From: an uncultured Prevotellaceae bacterium
Lineage (GTDB): Bacteria > Bacteroidota > Bacteroidia > Bacteroidales > Bacteroidaceae
Reading direction: 5' to 3'
DNA length: 48,901 nucleotides
Assembly: GCA_900315745.1 (NCBI GenBank)
Contig: ONAG01000024.1
Span: 1 to 48,901 of the forward strand
Shown piece after piece: positions 24,749 to 32,793 of the stretch. The position numbers and the translations under genes are program-made. Under the pieces are notes generated by a model, which searched no databases, was not told the origin of the DNA, and worked only from the letters and a program-made list of their open reading frames with translations. The first letter of the stretch is position 1. Each line of letters begins with the position of its first letter.

Positions 24749-25222
24749 ATGGCTAAGAAGAACGAACCTAAGAAGAACGAGAAGAAGAAACAGCTGACTT
24801 CCATACCGATGACCATCGCCGGACTGACAGGCGGAGGTGACCTGTCCGAGATCACGAAGTCCGTCAACAGCGGGCTTCTTGACAGGAAAGACCCCAAGCC
24901 GGAGGAGGAGAAGCCCAGCACCCCCCAGAGAGGCGGCGGGGCAGGACGGCCGCGAAAGGCCACAGAGGCGATCGTGGAAGCAAGCGGTGACACAGAGTGG
25001 GAGCGTTTCATGGACTACACCTCCCAGTTCTACAACAAGAATTATCCGACACTGGCAGTCTACGTACACGAGGACATCAGGAAATTCTTTATGAGCATGA
25101 AGCTTGTCTGCGGGCCGACGGCCGACCTCAAGAGCATGGTCAACGCCACCCTCAGGCTCTTCATGGACAAATACAAGGATGAGATCAACGACCGTATCCG
25201 GAAGGAACTGATGGGCGGTTGA
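24749..25222 (+). CDS. DUF3408-like protein (TraB-like partner of ParA)
   Basis: A 157-residue protein with a Lys-rich N terminus (AKKNEPKKNEKKK), a GRPRK motif near residue 70 that resembles an AT-hook, and a helical C-terminal domain (YVHEDIRKFFMSMKLVC...MVNATLRLFMDKYKDEIND) like DUF3408 proteins. In Bacteroidota conjugative elements such proteins follow ParA. It may be the DNA-binding adaptor of the ATPase. It begins 32 bp after the ParA stop and is followed by a terminator. An AT-hook would suit the AT-rich DNA of this locus. Confidence 0.65.
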   Translation: MAKKNEPKKNEKKKQLTSIPMTIAGLTGGGDLSEITKSVNSGLLDRKDPKPEEEKPSTPQRGGGAGRPRKATEAIVEASGDTEWERFMDYTSQFYNKNYPTLAVYVHEDIRKFFMSMKLVCGPTADLKSMVNATLRLFMDKYKDEINDRIRKELMGG

Positions 25223-25235
25223 CACTGGCAATACG

Positions 25236-25280
25236 TTCTGCCCGTACTGGAAATACGGGCGGAACTTTTCTTCATTTTTT
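25236..25280 (+). terminator. Intrinsic terminator of the parA-DUF3408 operon
   Basis: TTCTGCCCGTA (25236-25246) pairs with TACGGGCGGAA (25254-25264) with one mismatch, followed by CTTTTCTTCATTTTTT. It is 14 bp after the DUF3408 stop. Confidence 0.8.
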
Positions 25281-25498
25281 AAACTGACTCTCGAACATGG
25301 AAAAAACTTTTTTTAATCATGGGGGAACCATGCATTCCTCCCATTTTCAAGCAGACGCGTCCCATCCCCTACGTGTGGCGCCCATTTCCCAAACAATTAT
25401 AACATATCCCTCTCGGGGAGCACATCGCCTGTAATGACACTGTGACATCCCGCGGATTCCGCAATGGCGGTATCCAGGATGCCGTGTGACTTTTTGTT

Positions 25499-25807
25499 AT
25501 GGCTTTACGGTGTGTTCTTGACCCGGACACGGAAGGCATGCCCTTTCGTGTCCAAGAGTGTCCGTTCGGCATGGGCTGTGACAACAGTTCCGTATGCCCG
25601 TGGAGGGATGACGAGGACCTTTGCCGCTATCCGGCGGACAGGCGTGACCTGATGAAGTCACTGAGCCTTCTCAGCACAAGGGTCTTCGAGCTGAGCAAGC
25701 GGAATGCTATTCCGGCGGAGACAATGACAGACACCTGCCTGTTGCTGGATTCCGCCCGGACTCTGATAGAGAAATCCAAACAATTCAAACGTGAACAACA
25801 AAAATGA
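25499..25807 (+). CDS. Cys-rich small protein, hypothetical
   Basis: A 102-residue soluble protein with Cys in CVLDPD, ECPFGMGCDNSSVCPW and LCRYPADRR, spaced so that four to five could bind a metal, followed by a helical C terminus (LSTRVFELSKRNAI...LIEKSKQFKREQQK). No family recognised. Genes 25499, 25821 and 26186 run in the same direction with spacings of 13 bp and a 4-bp overlap, so they form an operon placed where tra genes occur in related elements. Confidence 0.55.
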   Translation: MALRCVLDPDTEGMPFRVQECPFGMGCDNSSVCPWRDDEDLCRYPADRRDLMKSLSLLSTRVFELSKRNAIPAETMTDTCLLLDSARTLIEKSKQFKREQQK

Positions 25808-25820
25808 TGATGCTTGAAAC

Positions 25821-26189
25821 ATGAGACAATTGCTCAAGAAGACAAGGGAAGTGACCGCCTATGTGTTCCATAGAAAGGGGTTCTTCACGAAGAAGCTGGT
25901 TGTCGGGACGGTGACGCTGATGATGATGCTGTTCCTCGACATCAAGTGCCATATCTGGGACGGCATGGGCATGATCCTGCTCGTGCTGCTCACCCTGTAT
26001 GTTGTCGCCAACTACATGGTGAGGTATATCGAGATGAGGAAGGAGGACGAGGAAAAGGACAGGAGTCACGGCAGCACAGCCGAACCAGTGGAAATCCCTG
26101 CAGGTCCGAGTGATGAGACAAGAGTGGGGGAGGGGCAGGAAACTGAAATCCCTCCTTCTGAATCATGTGATGATACCGACGCAAGATGA
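25821..26189 (+). CDS. Small two-helix membrane protein, hypothetical
   Basis: A 122-residue protein with a basic N terminus (KKTREVTAYVFHRKGFFTKK), two hydrophobic helices (LVVGTVTLMMMLFLDI and GMILLVLLTLYVVANYMV), and an acidic, Pro/Ser/Glu-rich tail after residue 75. The stop overlaps the next start (ATGA). No family recognised. The layout would anchor the acidic tail on the cytoplasmic or periplasmic face next to the gene product of 26186. Confidence 0.6.
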   Translation: MRQLLKKTREVTAYVFHRKGFFTKKLVVGTVTLMMMLFLDIKCHIWDGMGMILLVLLTLYVVANYMVRYIEMRKEDEEKDRSHGSTAEPVEIPAGPSDETRVGEGQETEIPPSESCDDTDAR

Positions 26190-26653
26190 GTGCAGCAGCG
26201 ACATATACCATTCTGCTGGTAGAAGCATACACCATGACGGTATTGCTGGCTGCCTGGCTGTGCCTGCAGCTGATGATGTGGGTGCTCAGCTTCAATATCA
26301 GGAGGATCCTGGCCCTGAGGAACCGGACGGCCTGCGACTACCTTGAAAAAGGCAGGTTCTGGAAGGACGGCGGCAACCGCTATGTGTGGTACCTCAGGGG
26401 GCCTGGCATGGCGAGACTGGCAAAAACGGTACTGGTAATGGCCAGGAGGGAGGTGAGGGAGTCGAATCTCAGGGCCAACACCACCCTGTACGGACAATGC
26501 AGCGTCTGCATCTTCCTGGCCGGCTGCACCCAGAAATACCAGATAGGCTGCAGCCATTGCGTCTTCCACGGGCATTGCTCCCTCCGCAGGCTGAAGAGGG
26601 GTGATGCCATATGCAGGCATTTCAAATGCAGCAGATGGATAGAATGTGACTGA
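26186..26653 (+). CDS. Membrane protein with a C-terminal Cys cluster, hypothetical
   Basis: A 155-residue protein. Two N-terminal hydrophobic segments (YTILLVEAYTMTVLLAAWLCLQLMM, VLSFNI) precede a basic cytosolic region, then a Cys-dense C terminus: YGQCSVCIFLAGC, GCSHCVFHGHC and HFKCSRWIEC give about nine Cys and several His in 60 residues, suggesting zinc or Fe-S binding. It is translationally coupled to the upstream gene by a 4-bp overlap. No family recognised. Confidence 0.55.
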   Translation: MSAAATYTILLVEAYTMTVLLAAWLCLQLMMWVLSFNIRRILALRNRTACDYLEKGRFWKDGGNRYVWYLRGPGMARLAKTVLVMARREVRESNLRANTTLYGQCSVCIFLAGCTQKYQIGCSHCVFHGHCSLRRLKRGDAICRHFKCSRWIECD

Positions 26654-26720
26654 AAGGCCAGACGCCAGTTTACCATTCTGTCACTAGATACGATAGCATA
26701 GTATTAACACCAACAAAAAC

Positions 26721-27551
26721 ATGAGTGCGATGAGAAAGACAATTGTCACCATTGCCCTGATGGCCACGGCCATCGTCAGCAATGCGCAGGAACTGATTCC
26801 CTGTGAGCTGGAAGTCACTTATTCCAGCACCTACAGCTTCAAGAAGGAGGCGAGGCAGCCGCAGGAGGACATGCATGTCCTTCAGGTGGGCAAGGACGGC
26901 CGGTCACGGTTCTACAGCCAGTGGTCGGAGAGAAACGATTTCGTGATGGACAGCCTGCTCAGCGCCGGCCTTGACCCGATGGCCATGATGCAGGAGCGGA
27001 AAAGAATGGGTGTAAAAAGCGGCCAGTCCTACCGCGTGTTCAAGAACATCCCGTCGGCCGGAAGGCTGACCTATGCCGACAAGTTCATGGAAGAGATGTA
27101 CTACGAGGAGCCGATGCCGGCGATAGACTGGAAGATGGAAGAAGGAGACACCGTGATAGCGGAGTATTCCTGCCAGAAGGCCGTCGGCACTTTCCGTGGG
27201 CGAACATGGACGGCATGGTTCTCGATGGACATCCCTGTCGGCGACGGACCGTGGAAGCTGTGCGGGCTGCCGGGACTGATTCTCAAGGCGAGTGAGGCCG
27301 ACGGTTATTACAGCTTCACCTGCATAGGCATCTCCAAGGGTGACGGGAAGTCTTTCAGCCCGCTGAAGACCAAGGGGATGACCAAAGCCTCCCTGAGGAA
27401 AATGCAGGAGCTGAAGGACATGAGCGTGAATGACGTCCGTGGGATGATCCAGAACACGCTTGGCCTGGATCCCGGTGAGATTCGCGACCAGAACGGACAG
27501 ATCTTCAGGCAGGAGAAAACGGAGCTGGTCTTCATGGAGACGGCGGAGTGA
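26721..27551 (+). CDS. GLPGLI family exported protein
   Basis: A 276-residue protein with a signal peptide (MRKTIVTIALMATAIVSNAQ) and the family-defining motif WKLCGLPGLILKA near residue 180, plus AWFSMDIPVGDGPW just before it. GLPGLI proteins are Bacteroidota-specific, probably periplasmic or surface-exposed, and of unknown function. They are frequently encoded beside a TonB-receptor-like barrel, as is the case here with the next gene 66 bp downstream. The ATG at 26721 (MSAMRK) or the internal Met at 26730 both give good signal peptides. Confidence 0.88.
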   Translation: MSAMRKTIVTIALMATAIVSNAQELIPCELEVTYSSTYSFKKEARQPQEDMHVLQVGKDGRSRFYSQWSERNDFVMDSLLSAGLDPMAMMQERKRMGVKSGQSYRVFKNIPSAGRLTYADKFMEEMYYEEPMPAIDWKMEEGDTVIAEYSCQKAVGTFRGRTWTAWFSMDIPVGDGPWKLCGLPGLILKASEADGYYSFTCIGISKGDGKSFSPLKTKGMTKASLRKMQELKDMSVNDVRGMIQNTLGLDPGEIRDQNGQIFRQEKTELVFMETAE

Positions 27552-27616
27552 AAGCAACATCTCTGAGGATTCATACCTGCATTTCAAACATCCACAACTT
27601 CCATGCTCCTGTAAGA

Positions 27617-30169
27617 ATGAACAACGGATTACTGCTGCTGCTTTTGCTGGCGCTCTCTCCCCTTGGGATGATGGCGCAGCCGCTCACCGGAAAGGTGACG
27701 GACGCCTCTGACAAGCCTGTCGGGTCGGTGTCTGTCACGCTACAGGGGAGCGGGGGCAGGGTCGTGGCTTTCTCACGGACGGCAGAGGATGGCACTTTCT
27801 CCATCAAGCTGCCCGGGGACAGGAGCGTGGAGCATATCTCCTTCCGGAGGATGGGGTTCGCCGAAGTCAGGATGCCTGTAGGGGAGTTCGCCAGCGGACA
27901 GACCGTCAGGATGACGGAGGAGGGGGTCGGGCTCAGGGAGGTGAAGGTCACCTCGCAGCGTATCAGGCAGGACAATGACACGCTGGTGTTCTCCGTGGCG
28001 GGCTTCAGGCAGCGGCAGGACCGCTCCATTGCCGACGTCATCAGGAAGATGCCGGGATTGGACGTGCGGAGCGACGGCAAAATCACCTACCAGGGCAAGG
28101 CCATCAACGAGTTCACCATAGAAGGCATGGACCTGACCAACGGAAGGTATGCTCAGATCAGCGAGAACCTTTCCGCCGACAAAGTGAAGAGCGTGGAGGT
28201 GAGGGAGAACAACCAGCCCAAGAAGGTGCTGCGTGACGTGCAGTTCTCCGAGCAGGCGGCACTCAACCTCGTGCTCAGGGACGATGCGAGGAACGTGTGG
28301 CAAGGGCTGTGCGACATGGCCTCAGGACTGACCCTGCAGGACGGCACCCGGTGGCTGCGGGATACCAGGCTCATGGGCATGGTGTTCGGCAGGAAATGCC
28401 AGAGCGTGTCGATATGGAAAACCAACAACACGGGAAAGGACATCCAGACAGAGGTAAGTGACCTGATATTTGACAGCAATGCGCTCTCTCCGCTGACCAC
28501 CCGCCTGTCCGGCATCGGAGTGGCATCGGCCGACATCGACGGGCGGCGGTACGCGTTCAACGACAGCCAGCTGGCGGCGACCAACTGGCTGTTCAGGACC
28601 AGGGGCGGCCATGACCTGCGGCTGCAGGCGAGCTGCTTCCTCGACAGGACGGAGAGCGAGAGATTCTCCGAGACCACATACACCGATATCACGGGCGGAT
28701 GGTCGCTCAGGGAGGATGCTTCCACGAGTAGCCATACGTCCAAGTGGGACGTGGAGATGCAGTACAAGGTCAACAGTGAATCCATGTATCTCAACAACCG
28801 GCTGGAGGCAAACATCGGTCTCGGCCGCTCGTCGGGTCTTTCGTCCCTCAACGGCTCGCTGACGCATGAGGATGTGAGGCCACGGTCGTGCTTCGTCTCC
28901 GATGCCGTGGAGATGATACGGAAGATGGGAAACGGGAACAGCTACACGCTGTCCTCCGCCATCGCATATGACCGTCTCCCCGGACGGATACTGCTCTGCG
29001 ACAGTACGGCGGAAAAACTTGACATGACAGCGCTGAGGTGGAATGCCAGGGCCAATTTCCGGCACAGGCTGTGGCGGTGGAGCGTGGCCTGGAACATCGG
29101 ACTTGACATGACGTTGAACCGGATGGACATCGAGAATCCTTTGGCTTCACAAAAGGGTGTCCGGTATGACGAGGAACGGCTGTACGCCTTCCCCAGCCTG
29201 TCCCTTGACCACGGGAGACTGCGCGTGAGCGCTTCTCCAAGGATGAGCTTGCTGCGGAGAAGGTACGGAGCTGCCCGTGCCGGGGATTTCCTCTTCGAGC
29301 CCTCCGTGTCCGTCAGCTACAAGCAGAACGCGTCGCTGGACTATGGCGCCGCCTGTCTGATGAGCTGCATGGCGGACGGCATGAACGAGGCGTGTGACAT
29401 CCCCGTGTTCACTTCGTACCGCACCATGACGCGGGGAAGCGGGGGACTGGACAGGTCGCGCACGCACAACGCGAGCGCCTATGCACGCTATCACCACATC
29501 ATGCACGGGCTGTTCGCCAACGTGGGCGCTTCCTACCACAGCGTACAGCATGCAAGGATGTACGAGAGCTCGGTGGAGGGGCTTTTCTTCCGGCAGCATG
29601 CCTCCGGGATGCATGACAATACGGTGGGGTGGAGCCTTTCCTGCGACGTTTCGAAATCCTTCTCCTGGGCGAAGGCGGTCATCAAGGCGGGATGCGAATG
29701 GAACACCGACGATTACCATATCCTGCTGGAAGGGGAGCGTGTGCCGTGCAACATGCGGGGCTTTCTGGCCAGCGTGGGCTTCAGTCTGAAACCCTTTCCC
29801 CTGCTTTCCATCGAGGAGAAGTCCCGCTTCTCCCACTCCCGGCAGAGGTCAAGCCGTGCAGGCGGCGGGCCGGAACATTCGATGAACCATTTCGAACACC
29901 ATATAAAGATCTTTGTGCTGCTGGGCAAATGGCAGCTGGAAATCGACAACGAGCTGTACCACAGCAACGACCGTTCGGTGTCCTTCAGCCATTTTGCCGA
30001 CATGGCGCTTTCATACAGGACCAGGAAGATGGAACTGGGAATCTGGCTCAACAACGTCATGGGCTCGGACAAATACGAGAGACGCTATGTGACGACCACC
30101 CAGAGTGTCCACGCCGTGACCAGGCTCAGGCCAAGGGAGATGATGGCGAGGATACTCTTCAACATTTGA
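27617..30169 (+). CDS. TonB-receptor-like outer-membrane barrel with N-terminal carboxypeptidase-regulatory-like domain
   Basis: An 850-residue protein with a signal peptide (NNGLLLLLLLALSPLGMMAQ), a CarboxypepD_reg-like domain (LTGKVTDASDKPVGSVSVTL...RTAEDGTFSIKL), a plug-like region (DVIRKMPGLDVRSDGKITYQ, DKVKSVEVRENNQP) and a long beta-rich part rich in aromatic and polar alternation up to the C terminus. This is the pattern of SusC-like or outer membrane beta-barrel family proteins that often pair with GLPGLI. No TonB box is evident. I start at 27617 rather than at the GTG at 27548. Substrate unknown. Confidence 0.8.
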   Translation: MNNGLLLLLLLALSPLGMMAQPLTGKVTDASDKPVGSVSVTLQGSGGRVVAFSRTAEDGTFSIKLPGDRSVEHISFRRMGFAEVRMPVGEFASGQTVRMTEEGVGLREVKVTSQRIRQDNDTLVFSVAGFRQRQDRSIADVIRKMPGLDVRSDGKITYQGKAINEFTIEGMDLTNGRYAQISENLSADKVKSVEVRENNQPKKVLRDVQFSEQAALNLVLRDDARNVWQGLCDMASGLTLQDGTRWLRDTRLMGMVFGRKCQSVSIWKTNNTGKDIQTEVSDLIFDSNALSPLTTRLSGIGVASADIDGRRYAFNDSQLAATNWLFRTRGGHDLRLQASCFLDRTESERFSETTYTDITGGWSLREDASTSSHTSKWDVEMQYKVNSESMYLNNRLEANIGLGRSSGLSSLNGSLTHEDVRPRSCFVSDAVEMIRKMGNGNSYTLSSAIAYDRLPGRILLCDSTAEKLDMTALRWNARANFRHRLWRWSVAWNIGLDMTLNRMDIENPLASQKGVRYDEERLYAFPSLSLDHGRLRVSASPRMSLLRRRYGAARAGDFLFEPSVSVSYKQNASLDYGAACLMSCMADGMNEACDIPVFTSYRTMTRGSGGLDRSRTHNASAYARYHHIMHGLFANVGASYHSVQHARMYESSVEGLFFRQHASGMHDNTVGWSLSCDVSKSFSWAKAVIKAGCEWNTDDYHILLEGERVPCNMRGFLASVGFSLKPFPLLSIEEKSRFSHSRQRSSRAGGGPEHSMNHFEHHIKIFVLLGKWQLEIDNELYHSNDRSVSFSHFADMALSYRTRKMELGIWLNNVMGSDKYERRYVTTTQSVHAVTRLRPREMMARILFNI

Positions 30170-30216
30170 AATTTTTCTATCAATCAATAACATGTTTCAC
30201 TTAAAAAGACAAGAAA

Positions 30217-30702
30217 ATGAAAAAGTTAATCAATCTGTTTTGCCTCACATTGATGGCAATGGCCACTGTGACACTTTCCTCCTGCGGGGATGACGAGAAA
30301 GACGAAATCATGGACAATGGCGACAGCCGGACAACTGCCGTGCACAGAATAAAAATCTCCGTGACGGGTGATCCCGGCAGTTTCAAATGGAGCGCCAACT
30401 TCAACGGCCTTACCTGGCATGACAACAGGGCGGAACAGGCTATCGTCTATGACGAGTACGGGAATGCCTTGGGCGAGAAAACGGACAATTTCTCTTCCCT
30501 GACGGGTCAGACCACAAAGGAGGGAACAGCGCTGGCGGCTGCCATGGTCATCACGGACATCGAGGAGAACAACAACGGCGAGATCACCGTCAGGCTGGAG
30601 GGCTACATCGACGGGAAACTGGCAAATTCCATGACCTACACGTTCAGGGGCGGTGAGAAAAACGTCCATTCCATAGGCTTCACTACCGTGCCCCTTGACT
30701 GA
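30217..30702 (+). CDS. Putative lipoprotein, hypothetical
   Basis: A 161-residue protein with signal peptide MKKLINLFCLTLMAMATVTL and lipobox LSSC, followed by an acidic linker GDDEKDEIMDNGD. The mature part is a single beta-rich domain (HRIKISVTGDPGSFKWSANF, EITVRLEGYIDGKLANSMTY). It resembles small Prevotella surface lipoproteins but no family name is certain. It follows the barrel gene and may be its surface partner; inference from position only. Confidence 0.7.
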   Translation: MKKLINLFCLTLMAMATVTLSSCGDDEKDEIMDNGDSRTTAVHRIKISVTGDPGSFKWSANFNGLTWHDNRAEQAIVYDEYGNALGEKTDNFSSLTGQTTKEGTALAAAMVITDIEENNNGEITVRLEGYIDGKLANSMTYTFRGGEKNVHSIGFTTVPLD

Positions 30703-30745
30703 GGCAGACCCATCCCAACCAACGAATGACCACAGGAAATCCTAT

Positions 30746-31462
30746 ATGAAGAATTTCTCTTTCAACCGAACCATCCCCATCTCTCCCCTCTACCGGGAGG
30801 TGTCGGAGTGGAGGAAGGAAAACGTCCCAGCAGGTGCAGGCTTCACCAGACTGACCGCCGAGCTGTGCGACCTTTTCTCCCAACACGATCCCGACTGGAT
30901 AGGGGAGGGGGGATGGACGGATGCCCTGGACCAATATGTCTATGTGGAATACATCATGCAGGACGCGGAGGGCAGGACCCAAGGAGTGACTCCCTTCCTG
31001 AAAGAGGAAATGCCTGAGGGCAATGTCAAGGTGTCGCTGCGCTCTTGCGAGGATGACCTTTGCCTGGAGATGCTGGCATCCGACATGATGGTCAGATACT
31101 GCGTGGCGGAGCAGCGGAGCGAGGAGCTCTGGGCCCTGGTGGTCAGGGAGACGGCCATCATGTCCGTGCTCTATGAGCTGAACGGCAAGGGAGAAACTTT
31201 CTGGAAAGAGCTGCTCCACCTGAACAGGACCCTCGGTGTGATAGACGAACAGCCCGTGGTGAGGGTGTTCCTGGGCAGCAGGCAGGTGCTGTCGTTCGGA
31301 TACTCTCCGGACATTCCGCTGCCCTCGGCAGAGACCAATGACTTCATGCTGCTGGATGCGGGCGAGGGCGTGGAGAAATTCTTCGTCGGGGAAAGGACCT
31401 TCTGCTATGAGCACCCGTTCGGGAAGCTGGGTGAGATACGCATCGTGGTGTTGCCGGCATGA
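30746..31462 (+). CDS. Uncharacterised soluble protein
   Basis: A 238-residue protein from the ATG at 30746; the frame is open to 30695 where it overlaps the lipoprotein gene. It has a helical N-terminal part (ISPLYREVSEWRKENVPAGAGFTRLTAEL) and a beta-rich C terminus (VVRVFLGSRQVLSFGYSPDI, FGKLGEIRIVVLP). No signal peptide or membrane helix. I do not recognise the family; plasmid genes of this size often encode accessory replication or stability proteins. Confidence 0.6.
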   Translation: MKNFSFNRTIPISPLYREVSEWRKENVPAGAGFTRLTAELCDLFSQHDPDWIGEGGWTDALDQYVYVEYIMQDAEGRTQGVTPFLKEEMPEGNVKVSLRSCEDDLCLEMLASDMMVRYCVAEQRSEELWALVVRETAIMSVLYELNGKGETFWKELLHLNRTLGVIDEQPVVRVFLGSRQVLSFGYSPDIPLPSAETNDFMLLDAGEGVEKFFVGERTFCYEHPFGKLGEIRIVVLPA

Positions 31463-31509
31463 CATGAAGAGACAAAAATCAGGCCGTTCACGTTTTTTTT
31501 ACTCTTTTC

Positions 31510-31541
31510 TTTGCTGATTATAAAATGATTCAGTAATTTTG
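31510..31541 (+). promoter_or_regulatory. Promoter of the DUF3127 gene
   Basis: TTTG (31510-31513), 20-bp spacer and TAATTTTG (31534-31541). A leader of about 170 nt follows with the hairpin GGGCCATGCGGCCC and ends before the start at 31718. Confidence 0.75.
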
Positions 31542-31717
31542 CATTGTCTTTTGGGCCATGCGGCCCGAAGTTGTGATGACTCTCTGAAACTGGAAATTTC
31601 ATGAATATCTTGGGAATCCTCCCTAGGTTTTTTATCATCACTTCTTAGCTTGACAATCAAGACGCAAGAAATGCGCCTTGCCGTGATCGTTTATTTTTAA
31701 CTTAAAAAACTTAGGAT

Positions 31718-31996
31718 ATGGAAGCCTTAAATTTCACAGGTAAGATCATTGCCGCCACGTCCGTGAGAAGCGGAAACGGCGCAAAGGGTCATTGGACTGC
31801 CCAGGACTATGTGGCAGAGAACACGGAGGGACGTTTCCCCTCCCGTCTGGTGTTCACCGTCTACGGTGAGGATAAGATCAAGGAGTTCGGCATCAAGATT
31901 GGTGACGAGGTGACTGTCTCGTTTGAGCCCAGCGCCACTGAACGCGACGGCAGGTGGTTCGGTTCGAACAAGGCCTACCGTGTGGTGAGGAAATAA
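31718..31996 (+). CDS. DUF3127 family protein (OB-fold, likely ssDNA-binding)
   Basis: A 92-residue protein matching the DUF3127 pattern: NFTGKIIAATSVRSGNGAKG, WTAQDYVAENTEGRFPSRLVF, VYGEDKIKEFGIKIGDEVTVSF, and the ending DGRWFGSNKAYRVV. DUF3127 proteins are short Bacteroidota proteins with an OB-like fold thought to bind single-stranded DNA. A phage- or plasmid-borne copy would protect ssDNA during replication or transfer. It has its own promoter and long leader. Confidence 0.8.
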   Translation: MEALNFTGKIIAATSVRSGNGAKGHWTAQDYVAENTEGRFPSRLVFTVYGEDKIKEFGIKIGDEVTVSFEPSATERDGRWFGSNKAYRVVRK

Positions 31997-32084
31997 CCAT
32001 CTACTTTGGTCTTCTGTGTGAAGAGCGGGGTGTCTTTCGGGATGCCTTGCCCAAGATAATCATTCAACAAACAACGACAAGACA

Positions 32085-32273
32085 ATGAGAAAATCAATGA
32101 AGAAATCCTACATGGTTCCCGTGTGTGATGTCCACAATCTGGAGTGCGGTGCTTTCATGATCGAGATCGGTTCGGGCAACACTTCGCCTGAGGAGTCCGA
32201 TGCCAACGGCTCCTTCTTCCAGGAGGAAGAGACGGAGAGCTTCTACCGCACGCGAAACCTTTGGGAAGAATGA
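32085..32273 (+). CDS. Short Prevotella-type peptide, 62 residues
   Basis: A 62-codon ORF: MKKSYMVPVCDVHNLECGAFM, then a Ser/Gly/Glu-rich tail ending RTRNLWEE. Bacteroidota genomes contain many such small proteins with a Y-x-P-x-V-x-V N terminus followed by a short hydrophobic patch and polar tail; function is unknown. A comparable start (YKEPRVRMITVHAE) opens the partial gene at 48839. It lies alone between DUF3127 and a membrane protein. Confidence 0.5.
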   Translation: MRKSMKKSYMVPVCDVHNLECGAFMIEIGSGNTSPEESDANGSFFQEEETESFYRTRNLWEE

Positions 32274-32477
32274 CATTCCCGTACTGAACCGGAGATCCTT
32301 CCTTCGCGCCATGACGGTGCGGTCATCCTCTCCCATGTCACTGTGGCTGGGGAATGGTGACCGGGCCTGACGGCGAAATCAGGGATTTCCCTCCCGGCAT
32401 CCTCCTATGCTGGGCATGCCCCTCTTCATGAATATGACTACACAGGGAATCAGCCAAGACGAAATCGCTAATGAGCC

Positions 32478-32762
32478 ATGAGGGAATTTCTGGAGAGACA
32501 TGCGCTGTCCTGCCTGGTCGTGGCGTTGGCGGTTCTTCTGGCTGCCGTCATCATGACCCTCAGTCTCGCGTACAATGCCCTCGGCTGGTTCGAGTTCTTC
32601 ATCGTCTGGCTGGCCGTCAGCGCGGTGGGAGGAATCCTCCTGATTGTCATCGTCGACTTTTATGAGGTCATCGAGATCGGCAAGTTCCAAAAGACCAGGA
32701 ACAGTTTGCGAAAGGAAGATGACCCGAAGAAAGACGGCGGGCATGCGCCAGATGATCCCTGA
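32478..32762 (+). CDS. Small two-helix membrane protein, hypothetical
   Basis: A 94-residue protein with two hydrophobic helices (LSCLVVALAVLLAAVIMTLS and FFIVWLAVSAVGGILLIVIV) followed by a charged tail KEDDPKKDGGHAPDDP. No family recognised. It ends 31 bp before the first large LRR gene. Confidence 0.55.
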   Translation: MREFLERHALSCLVVALAVLLAAVIMTLSLAYNALGWFEFFIVWLAVSAVGGILLIVIVDFYEVIEIGKFQKTRNSLRKEDDPKKDGGHAPDDP

Positions 32763-32793
32763 CAATTCTTTCATTCACCAAAAAACAACCATT

